From contig NZ_JBHWAB010000001.1 in assembly GCF_042688525.2 (NCBI RefSeq), positions 1,178,001 to 1,242,000 of the forward strand: a stretch of 64,000 nucleotides of DNA. Reading direction: 5' to 3'. The stretch's first letter is position 1. Each line of letters starts with the position of its first letter. Below, in pieces: positions 44,301-51,550 of this stretch. The DNA comes from Haloimpatiens sp042688525 (GTDB lineage: Bacteria; Bacillota; Clostridia; Clostridiales; Clostridiaceae). The notes under the pieces were generated by a model. That model was given only the letters and a program-made list of their open reading frames with translations, had not been told where the DNA came from and searched no databases. A program made the translations under genes and the position numbers.

Positions 44301-45078
44301 ATATGATGTAGAAGAGAATTTAAATAATATAGAAGCATTAAATGAAAAGAATTTATGTATAGATAATGTGAGATATAATAAGATTGATAAAAGACTTAAT
44401 TATGTATATCCATATGAAAAATCTTGTAATCTTCCAGCAGTAGTAACAGTTACTGAACTAAAGAAAAAAATGAACGCAAGTTTACAACAGGAGTATTCTT
44501 CTAATATGTTTATGCCTTTTTTACACGAAAAACCTGTTTTTTTAAAGGAGAATAAGGGACTTACAGGAGCAGAAAAAGGAACAGCACTACATTCAGTAAT
44601 GCAAAGATTATCATTAGATAAAGTTACCACTTTTAAAGAAATAAAAGATCAAATTGATATCATGGTTATGAAAGAGTTAATAACTGAAGAAGAGGCTCAG
44701 TGTATTAATATAAGAAAGATATTAAATTTCTTTAGTTCTTCTTTAGGAAAAAGAATGTTAAAAGTGCAAAATATTAATAGAGAAATTCCTTTTCATATAC
44801 AAATTAAAAGTACAGAAATAGAAAAAAATCTTCCATACGACAAATATAAAGATGAAAAAATAATCCTTCAAGGTATTATTGATTGTTATTTTGAGGAAGA
44901 TGGAAAAATTGTATTAATAGATTATAAAACTGATTATGTAGAAAACATTGATGATATTAAAGAAAAATATAAAGTTCAGATTGAACAATACGCAAAAGCC
45001 CTTGAAAGGATTACTAAAAAAACTGTAAGTGAAAAATATTTGTATTTGTTTTATAATAATAGTGCAATATTAATATAG
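41317..45078 (+). CDS. addA: ATP-dependent helicase/nuclease subunit A
   Basis: UvrD/RecB-type helicase with C-terminal nuclease, partner of AddB. From ATG 41317 (AAGAAGGTG site) it has 1253 residues; the ATG at 41287 lacks a site. Motifs: Walker A LLVAAAAGSGKTAVL at 22-36, TFTNAAASEMRERI, LVDEYQDTN (motif II), VGDIKQSIYRFRQA (motif III), HKSKGLEFPVV (motif V), MRVLYVAFTRAKEKL (motif VI). The nuclease region has ILQGIIDCYFEEDG and VLIDYKTDY. It overlaps addB and precedes yhaM by 15 nt, so addB-addA-yhaM look like one transcript. Confidence 0.97.
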   Translation: MTAVKWTNEQKQAIETRNCNLLVAAAAGSGKTAVLVERIINIIIDMDNPVDIDRLLVVTFTNAAASEMRERIAKALSKKLEQNPESKRLQRQLTLLNKANITTFHSFCLEVIRNNFHCIDLDPDFRISDETENILLKQETLEELFEEKYDEENNDKFLKLVEFYSNNKNDINLQNIILELYNFAMSFPWPENWLMDAAQKFNISKEYDFEDSKLLKLLLGNMKTDIVALEQSLITALNIIDEEETLEPYKESFINELFMIQDILKACEKSWDNFVDLVSEAQFKSLKRCKKGVDKAKQQKVKGIRDNVKKKLLSIKSEVEALSIDSIIEDFNELYPVMIELSKLVIEFKNKFTEKKRGRGVVDFNDFEHLCLQILCKKSENGGIESSDIAKELIKKYEEILVDEYQDTNMIQETIINLICRSSVLNNKEFYGDPNVFMVGDIKQSIYRFRQAKPELFLKKYSTYSKEEGSKYRKILLYKNFRSRENVINAVNFIFRQVMSKDVGELEYDDEEALNLGANYEKVEDENVQVGGDTELHIIETKDSTGEVDHSEEDIIEEDDPNNIQLEARMVIKRIKELMSSEGKKFKVFDKETKKYRNLQYRDIVILLRSTQKWAPIFMEELKDNNIPVYADAGSGYFNTIEVKTMMSLLQIIDNPVQDIPLLGVVCSPIASFTQEDIIDIRTSYKDINFYEAMKNILLDYEAKREVEYNIDVILINKIKRFMDKLSYWREKSIHMSIDEFIWYLYTSTGYYGYVGAMPGGTQRQANLKILFQRAKQYENTSYKGLFNFINFINRLRQSSGDLGSAKIIGENENVIRIMSIHKSKGLEFPVVIVSGLGKKFNLMDMNKKMLFHQELGYGPDYVDIEKRITYPTLVKNIIRKKIKIETLSEEMRVLYVAFTRAKEKLIMTGSVKDIKKSVDKWSLNVGVQSEKLPEWYTSNANNYLDWICASVMRHKDGDILIKKGDVTENINLLEDKSSWKIKTWCKSELLNINEYDVEENLNNIEALNEKNLCIDNVRYNKIDKRLNYVYPYEKSCNLPAVVTVTELKKKMNASLQQEYSSNMFMPFLHEKPVFLKENKGLTGAEKGTALHSVMQRLSLDKVTTFKEIKDQIDIMVMKELITEEEAQCINIRKILNFFSSSLGKRMLKVQNINREIPFHIQIKSTEIEKNLPYDKYKDEKIILQGIIDCYFEEDGKIVLIDYKTDYVENIDDIKEKYKVQIEQYAKALERITKKTVSEKYLYLFYNNSAILI

Positions 45079-45093
45079 TTGGGAGCGATTTTA

Positions 45094-46053
45094 ATGGATA
45101 TAGAGTTTAAAACTATTAGTGAATTTCAGGCAGGAAAAAGAGTAGATGGTTTTTTTATAGTTAAAAAAGTAGAATGTAAAGTTTCCAGTAATAATAAAAA
45201 ATATTTAGATTTTACATTAGGTGATAAAACTGGAGAAATAAATTCAAAACTTTGGAATATTACTGATGAAGATGAGAAATTTAATATTAATACGTTAGTA
45301 AAGGTAAGAGGAATAGTTACAGAGTGGCAAAATGCTCTTCAGTTTAAAATAGAAAGAATAAGAGAAGTTATAGAGGAAGATGGGGTAGACATAGCAGATT
45401 TTATTCCAGTTGCTCCGTTTCCAGCAGAAGTAATGTATAGTGAAATTATGAAATACTTATCTAAAATTAAAAATGAAGACATAAAAAATATAGTAGAGTA
45501 TATATTAGATGATTGTGGAGAAGCTTTAATGTATTATCCAGCAGCAAAAAGTAATCATCATGCTGTAAGAGGTGGATTGTTATATCATACAACTACAATG
45601 CTTAAATCTGCTGAAAAATTATGTGAGATATATGATTTCTTAAATACAGATCTTCTTTATGGAGGAATAATACTTCATGATGTAGCAAAAATGGAAGAAA
45701 TGGCATCTAGTGAATTAGGTATAGTAAGTGAATACACAATAGAAGGACAACTTTTAGGTCATATAGTTATGGGTGTTAAAAAAGTTGAAATGGCAGCAGA
45801 AAAAGTAGGAGCAGATTCAGAAATAAAAATGCTTTTAGAACATATGATATTAGCTCATCATTATGAACCTGAATATGGTAGTCCTAAAAAGCCTATGATT
45901 CCAGAAGCAGAAATGCTTCATAGATTAGATGATTTAGATGCTAAGATGTATGATATGAGAAAAGCAGTACAAGACATAGAACCAGGACAAATGTCTGATA
46001 GAATATGGTCATTGGATAAAAGAACTGTTTATAAACCTTTAAAGGAAATATAG
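45094..46053 (+). CDS. yhaM: 3'-5' exoribonuclease YhaM family
   Basis: A 319-residue protein with an N-terminal OB-fold (LDFTLGDKTGEINSKLWN) and a C-terminal HD phosphohydrolase domain: HHAVRGGLLYHTTTM, LLYGGIILHDVAK, LLEHMILAHHY. This is the YhaM/CBF1 arrangement; the Bacillus enzyme degrades RNA and single-stranded DNA from the 3' end. I take ATG 45094 (GGGAGCG site). Placement between addA and sbcD matches its association with DNA repair genes in Firmicutes. Confidence 0.93.
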   Translation: MDIEFKTISEFQAGKRVDGFFIVKKVECKVSSNNKKYLDFTLGDKTGEINSKLWNITDEDEKFNINTLVKVRGIVTEWQNALQFKIERIREVIEEDGVDIADFIPVAPFPAEVMYSEIMKYLSKIKNEDIKNIVEYILDDCGEALMYYPAAKSNHHAVRGGLLYHTTTMLKSAEKLCEIYDFLNTDLLYGGIILHDVAKMEEMASSELGIVSEYTIEGQLLGHIVMGVKKVEMAAEKVGADSEIKMLLEHMILAHHYEPEYGSPKKPMIPEAEMLHRLDDLDAKMYDMRKAVQDIEPGQMSDRIWSLDKRTVYKPLKEI

Positions 46054-46062
46054 ATGTTAAAG

Positions 46063-46095
46063 AAGTGCAAAGTATAAAGTTTTTACTTTGCACTT
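46063..46095 (+). terminator. Hairpin after yhaM
   Basis: AAGTGCAAAGTA (46063-46074) pairs with TACTTTGCACTT (46084-46095). The T-tail is weak (TGTGTTTG). The arm sequence resembles the AAGTACAAAGT repeat family. Confidence 0.6.
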
Positions 46096-46099
46096 TGTG

Positions 46100-46153
46100 T
46101 TTGTATGCAATATATTATTTTCTTTTGTTAAACAGTATTTTGTACTGCGTGAC
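46100..46153. repeat. Nested palindromic repeat, copy F (decayed right end)
   Basis: TTTGTATGCAATATATTATT, then TTCTTTTGTTAAACAGTATT and GTACTGCGTGAC, align with the right outer half of copies E and G but with many changes. It lies between the yhaM hairpin and sbcD. Confidence 0.5.
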
Positions 46154-46239
46154 ATTATATAGAAAATAAATTACAATAAAGATTAGAGAGATTAGAGAGA
46201 TTATAAAGTTAAAAATATGAGAATTGGGGGCATAATTTG

Positions 46240-47481
46240 ATGAGAATTATTCATACATCTGATTGGCACTTAGGTAAAATGCTAGAAGGTAATAGTAGAC
46301 TTTCTGAACAAGAAAAGTTTATTGATGAATTTATAGATATAGTTAATAAAGAAAATGTTGATATGGTAATAATAGCAGGGGACATTTATGATAACAGCAA
46401 TCCACCGGCTAGGGCAGAAAAGTTATTTTATAGAGCACTTAAAGAAATTTGTTGTAATGGTAAAAGAGCAGTGTTGGTAATTGCAGGTAATCATGATAAT
46501 CCAGAAAGATTAATAGCTGCATCTCCTTTAGCGTACGAACAAGGAATAATAATGTTAGGTACACCTAGAAGCACTGCAGTGAAGGGAAAATGTGGGCAAT
46601 TTGAAATAGTAGAGTCTGATGAAGGATATTTTGAGATAAATATGAATGGAGAAAAGGCAGTTATAATAACTCTTCCATATCCTAGTGAAAAAAGATTAAA
46701 TGAGATAATTTCAGATAAATTGAACGAAGAAGAAAGGCAAAAGGACTACTCAGATAGAATAGGAGATGTTTTTAGTGAATTATCTCAAAAATATAGAGAT
46801 GATACTATAAATTTAGCAGTATCGCACTTATTTGTATTAGGAGGGGAAAGTTCAGATTCAGAACGCCCTATACAATTAGGAGGAAGTCTTACAGTAGCTG
46901 CATCTAAAATACCACAAAAAGCTCAATATGTTGCTCTTGGACATTTACATAAACCACAGAAGGTAAAAGGAACAAAGGGAAGAGTTAGATATTGTGGAGC
47001 ACCAATACAATATAGTAAAAGTGAAAGACATAATACGAACTGTGCATATATAGTAGATTTAAAAGTAGGACAGGAAGCTGACATTAAAGAAGTATATTTT
47101 AAAAATTATAAACCAATAGAGGTTTGGAAATGTGAAAGTATTGAGGAAGCTATTGATAAATGTAAAGAAAACAGCGAAAGAGAAATTTGGGTATATTTAG
47201 AAATAAAAACTGATAGAGTTTTATTACAAGAAGAAATAAAAGAAATGAAAAAATATAAAAAGGATATTATTGAAATAAAACCTATAATTAAAGGTCAAGA
47301 TGAAGAAGAAACTGATTTTGAAAATTTAACTGAAAAAAGTATGGATGAAGTTTTTAAAGAATTTTATAAACATGAAAAAGGTATTATGCCCAGTGAAGAA
47401 GTATTAGACTTATTTTTAAGTATAGTAGATGAAAATAATGAGGACGGTGAAGAATATGAAACCCAAGAAATTAATGATTAG
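46240..47481 (+). CDS. sbcD: Nuclease SbcCD subunit D
   Basis: Mre11-like metal-dependent nuclease that cleaves hairpins and protein-blocked DNA ends. The 413 residues show the five phosphoesterase motifs: TSDWHLGK, IIAGDIYDN, IAGNHDNPE, AVSHLFV and ALGHLHKPQ. I choose ATG 46240 (GGGGG 9 nt upstream); TTG 46237 is possible. The 3' end overlaps the sbcC start by 26 nt. Confidence 0.96.
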   Translation: MRIIHTSDWHLGKMLEGNSRLSEQEKFIDEFIDIVNKENVDMVIIAGDIYDNSNPPARAEKLFYRALKEICCNGKRAVLVIAGNHDNPERLIAASPLAYEQGIIMLGTPRSTAVKGKCGQFEIVESDEGYFEINMNGEKAVIITLPYPSEKRLNEIISDKLNEEERQKDYSDRIGDVFSELSQKYRDDTINLAVSHLFVLGGESSDSERPIQLGGSLTVAASKIPQKAQYVALGHLHKPQKVKGTKGRVRYCGAPIQYSKSERHNTNCAYIVDLKVGQEADIKEVYFKNYKPIEVWKCESIEEAIDKCKENSEREIWVYLEIKTDRVLLQEEIKEMKKYKKDIIEIKPIIKGQDEEETDFENLTEKSMDEVFKEFYKHEKGIMPSEEVLDLFLSIVDENNEDGEEYETQEIND

Positions 47482-50400
47482 AGGATTAAACAGTTTTGTA
47501 GAAAAGCAAGTTATAGATTTTTCTAATCTTACTGAAAAAGGTTTTTTCGGTATATTTGGTCCTACAGGGAGTGGTAAGTCTACTATATTAGATGCAATAA
47601 CAATTGCATTGTATGGTAAAGTTAATAGAGACAGCAGGGGATTTATAAATACTGAAACTAAGGAGTTAGAAGTAAGCTATGAATTTCAAATAGGTGTAGG
47701 CAATCATAGAAAAGATTATATATGTGATAGAAGTATGAAAATTGATAAGAAAGGTAGATATAAAACTACATTAGCAAGAGTAAGTGAAGTAGGAGTTGAA
47801 AATACAAATGTACTAGCTGAGGGAGCCAGTAATGTAAGAACGGAAATAGAGAAGATAGTAGGGTTATCAGCAGAGGATTTTACTAGATCTGTTGTACTTC
47901 CACAGGGAAAATTTAGTGAGTTTTTGAGATTAACGGGTTTAGAAAGAAGAAGCATGTTAGAAAGAATATTTAAATTAGAAAGATATGGAAAAGTTTTGAG
48001 AGAAAGAATTAAAAAGGGAAAAGGAAAGAATGAAAAACTTTTATTAGGTATAAAAGGAGAACTAAATAGATATAATGGCATATCTAAGGAAGAATATGAT
48101 AAATTAAAAAAAGAATTAAATGTCCTTGAAAAAGAAGAAAATATGTTAAAGGAAAAAAAATTAAAATATGATGAGTTATATGAAAAATATAGAAGTGTTT
48201 GGGAATTGCAAAATGAATTAAAAATTTACGAAAATAAATATGAAGTTTTAAATAAAAAGTCTGAAGAAATGAATGATAATACTGAAAAACTCAAGTTGGC
48301 AAAAAATGCTTTGAATGTGAAGCCTTTCATAGATAATGTTAATGAAACAATGGAAAAAATCAAATCGAATGATAAGGAATTAAAAGTTACTGTAGAAGCT
48401 TTATCAAGAATTAATGTGGAACAAGATAAAATACAAAAAGAATATGAATCAGCAGCTAAGAAGCAAAAAGAAAAAATACCAAAGCTTATAAGGATGGAGT
48501 CTGATTTAAATAGAGCAATAGATATAAAGAAAAAAATATGTGATACTCAAAAGGAGAGGAATAAACTAGCTTTAGAATATAAAAAGACAGCATCAGTAGT
48601 ATCAAAACTAAAAGGCGAAGTAAATGATATTAAAGAGAAAAAAGAAAGTTTAGATGAAGTACATAAAAAATTGGAGAAGAGAATTAATGAAATAAGTGTT
48701 TCACCTAAGTATAGGGAAAATATTCAAAACGCATATGAAAAATTTTGTAAGGTTAAAGAATTAGAAATTACAGAAAGAGAGTTAAAACAAAAAAAAGAAA
48801 AATATTTAAATGTATCACAACAAGTTAATAGAACTTTACAAATTATAATTGAAAAAAGACAGCATAAAACTAATACACTGGAGCAGTTAATAAATCAAAA
48901 AAAGGAATTAGATAAAAAGTTTCCAGGTAATAATGAAATTCTTTTAAAAAAGCAAGAGAAATTAAATAAAGTTAAAGATGAATATGATAAATTAGTTGAA
49001 AGTAATGAGAAAAAAATAAAATTGCAGACATACTATAATGATATAATATCCAATAAAAAAGAGTATGAAAGCAAACTAAAAGAGTATACTGAAAAATATG
49101 AAAAGGTAAAACAAGAAATTGAAAATGTTAAAAATGAGCTAGAGGAAATAAAGAATGAGAATTTAGCAAGTATATTAAGTGAAAATTTAAAAGAAGGTAT
49201 GCCTTGTCCAGTATGTGGTTCTACTCATCATATAAAATTGCCAAATAGGATAGATAAAAAAGAAATCGAAGAAAAACACATTATAAAAGAAAAATTGCAA
49301 AAAGAAATAGATGAAATTAATAAGATAATTCAATCATATAACATTAAAATAGCAGAGGTAAAAAAAGATGAAGATCATGTAAATAAAGAGATAAAAGATG
49401 TATTAAATATATTAGAAGATCAAGACTTAATTAAATGTAAAGACAAGAAAAATGAATTACAAATAGAATTTGAAAAGCTTAAAATTGAAATTGATAATTG
49501 GAATACAGATATAGAAAAATTAGAAAAAGAGTTATTGAAAACAAGAGATGATAAATCAGATATTGATAAAAAATATGCTGCTTTAACAGAAAAAATTAAA
49601 AATGTAGAAGAAAATTTATTAAATATAAATAACGATTTAGATAAAATTAATAGTCAACATGCAGCAATATATAATAAATATGATAAATTAATTAATATAT
49701 TAAGTATAGATGATATAGAAAAAGAAGCTAATAAATTAAAAAAATATGACGAGGAGTTAGTTGAACTCAAAGATAAAGATAAAGAAATAAGATTAAATTT
49801 AGATAAATTTAATGTTCAAAAGGAAAAAATTCAAACTGAATTATTAAAATATGAAAGTGAAAAGTCAAAGATTGAACAAAGTGGCAAAGAAAAGAAGCAA
49901 TATATAAATGAGTATAAAGAAGAAATTAATAAAATTTGTGATAAAAATGAGCCAGAAGATTTGTTAGTTAAAGTTAAAGATGATATAGAACATATAAATA
50001 AGTTAGAAAATGATTTAAAGATAATGTTGGACAATAAGATGAAAGAAAAAGACAATGAAGAAAAAAATAAAGTAAGCTTAGAAAAGAAAAAATCTACATT
50101 AGGTAGTTTATGCTGCGAACAGAAAGATAAATTACTAAAGGTAATGAAAGAAAATAATTTTGAAGATGAAAGACATATACTTAAATATATAATGACAAAA
50201 CAACAAATTAAAGAGTTGGAAGATTTAATTAAAGATTATGAAGATAAGTTTAAAGAAGTAAAAAGTAATATAAAAAGAATAAGAGGAAGACTTAATAACG
50301 AAACTATAGATGAAGAACAGTGGAATAGTATTGTAGAAACCAGAAAACAAAATGAAGAGGTATTAAAGAAAAAATTAGAAATAAAAGTTCATAAGCAGAA

Positions 50401-50986
50401 AGAACTTGTAGATATGAAAAATGACTTAAATCAAGTTGAAGAATTAACAAAAGTTAAATTAGAGTTAGAACATAAGGTAAGCTTATTTGAGCATTTAGAT
50501 AGTTTAGTGAAAGGTAATAAATTTGTTGAGTTTGTGGCTACTAGCCAATTAAAATATATAGCTGTAGAAGCATCTAAAAGGTTAAAAAGTATTACAAAAG
50601 GTAGATACGCATTAGAGATTAATGATGATGGAAATTTTGTAATGAGAGATGATTTCAACGGAGGAACGCGAAGGTCAACGAGTACATTATCTGGTGGAGA
50701 AACATTTTTAACTTCATTATCTTTAGCATTAGCTTTGTCATCACAAATACAATTAAAAGGAAGTGCACCATTAGAGTTTTTCTTTTTAGATGAAGGATTT
50801 GGCTCGCTTGATAGTGATTTATTAGATATTGTAATGACATCCCTTGAAAATTTAAGATCAGAAAAATTATGTGTGGGTATAATAAGCCATGTAGAAGAAC
50901 TTAGAAATAGGGTCCCTGTCAAAGTAATTGTAACTCCTGCAATTCCTGGTGAAGGTGGATCAAAAGTAAAAATTGAGTATAGTTAA
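47456..50986 (+). CDS. sbcC: Nuclease SbcCD subunit C
   Basis: Rad50-like ATPase partner of SbcD. The 1176 residues have Walker A FGPTGSGKST near 34-43, long coiled coils from about 190 to 1000, the zinc-hook CPVC at 584-587, and a C-terminal head with the signature LSGGETFLTSLSLALAL and Walker B FFLDEGFGSLD. I choose ATG 47456, inside the 3' end of sbcD, over ATG 47429. SbcCD cuts long DNA palindromes in other bacteria; this genome carries many, which makes the pair notable. Repeat copy G begins 55 nt after the stop. Confidence 0.96.
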   Translation: MKPKKLMIRGLNSFVEKQVIDFSNLTEKGFFGIFGPTGSGKSTILDAITIALYGKVNRDSRGFINTETKELEVSYEFQIGVGNHRKDYICDRSMKIDKKGRYKTTLARVSEVGVENTNVLAEGASNVRTEIEKIVGLSAEDFTRSVVLPQGKFSEFLRLTGLERRSMLERIFKLERYGKVLRERIKKGKGKNEKLLLGIKGELNRYNGISKEEYDKLKKELNVLEKEENMLKEKKLKYDELYEKYRSVWELQNELKIYENKYEVLNKKSEEMNDNTEKLKLAKNALNVKPFIDNVNETMEKIKSNDKELKVTVEALSRINVEQDKIQKEYESAAKKQKEKIPKLIRMESDLNRAIDIKKKICDTQKERNKLALEYKKTASVVSKLKGEVNDIKEKKESLDEVHKKLEKRINEISVSPKYRENIQNAYEKFCKVKELEITERELKQKKEKYLNVSQQVNRTLQIIIEKRQHKTNTLEQLINQKKELDKKFPGNNEILLKKQEKLNKVKDEYDKLVESNEKKIKLQTYYNDIISNKKEYESKLKEYTEKYEKVKQEIENVKNELEEIKNENLASILSENLKEGMPCPVCGSTHHIKLPNRIDKKEIEEKHIIKEKLQKEIDEINKIIQSYNIKIAEVKKDEDHVNKEIKDVLNILEDQDLIKCKDKKNELQIEFEKLKIEIDNWNTDIEKLEKELLKTRDDKSDIDKKYAALTEKIKNVEENLLNINNDLDKINSQHAAIYNKYDKLINILSIDDIEKEANKLKKYDEELVELKDKDKEIRLNLDKFNVQKEKIQTELLKYESEKSKIEQSGKEKKQYINEYKEEINKICDKNEPEDLLVKVKDDIEHINKLENDLKIMLDNKMKEKDNEEKNKVSLEKKKSTLGSLCCEQKDKLLKVMKENNFEDERHILKYIMTKQQIKELEDLIKDYEDKFKEVKSNIKRIRGRLNNETIDEEQWNSIVETRKQNEEVLKKKLEIKVHKQKELVDMKNDLNQVEELTKVKLELEHKVSLFEHLDSLVKGNKFVEFVATSQLKYIAVEASKRLKSITKGRYALEINDDGNFVMRDDFNGGTRRSTSTLSGGETFLTSLSLALALSSQIQLKGSAPLEFFFLDEGFGSLDSDLLDIVMTSLENLRSEKLCVGIISHVEELRNRVPVKVIVTPAIPGEGGSKVKIEYS

Positions 50987-51040
50987 ATCTCATAAAAAAG
51001 AGAGTTGTTATGAATACTTTAATATCAATTAAGAATTAAT

Positions 51041-51300
51041 AACTCAACTTTCGCAGGTGAAAATAGCCGCTACGGGAAATGATATCTTGCTTAGAAACCT
51101 TTCACTTCAGTAACAAGTTCTAAGTTTTACTCATATTGAAAAAAAGATTTTTTAATTAATATTCCGTAGGAATCAGTAATTAAAAAATAACTTTTTTCAA
51201 ATTCGTAAAGCTAAGAACTTGTAAACTTTGTTCAAATGTTTCTTACGCAAGATATCATTTTCCTTCGCTAAGAAGTGTTTTTTTACTGCGAAAGTTGAGT
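51041..51300. repeat. Nested palindromic repeat, copy G (core type 1, best preserved)
   Basis: A 260-bp element. The left end AACTCAACTTTCGCAG and right end CTGCGAAAGTTGAGTT are perfect inverted repeats. Next inward come GGGAAATGATATCTTGCTTA and GATATCATTTTCC. The core has arms ACAAGTTCTAAG/CTAAGAACTTGT, then TTGAAAAAAAG/CTTTTTTCAA, ATTTTTTAATTA/TAATTAAAAAAT and apex ATTCCGTAGGAAT. TTAATAA is present on both sides of the element, a possible target duplication. Confidence 0.9.
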
Positions 51301-51316
51301 TAATAATTAAAAACGA

Positions 51317-51350
51317 ATAATAAAGGTTGATTTTTGATTTAGCAAAAATC
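51317..51350. repeat. Isolated fragment of the type 2 repeat core
   Basis: AATAATAAAGGTTGATTTTT, then GATTTAGCAAAAATC, matches part of the core of copies B, C and H, here lying alone 17 bp beyond copy G. Confidence 0.6.
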
Positions 51351-51397
51351 TTAAATGAGAATATAAAAATAAAGTAGAGAGGAATAAATTTGTTTAG

Positions 51398-51435
51398 AAA
51401 TTACTATAGGAAATCATTCCTGTAGTAATTTTTAT
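51398..51435 (+). terminator. Attenuator-like hairpin before the GGDEF-EAL gene
   Basis: AAATTACTATAGGAA (51398-51412) pairs with TTCCTGTAGTAATTT (51417-51431), one mismatch, followed by TTATTTTAG. The rest of the gap 51436-51550 is AT-rich with no clear element. Confidence 0.55.
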
Positions 51436-51550
51436 TTTAGAGGAATGACTAAATACTGAGAAAATTAAATAATTTAACTTTAAAAAGTAATATAGTTATA
51501 ACTTTATAGATAGTACATGAATAGTATATATTAGGAAAGTAGCTTGTTAT

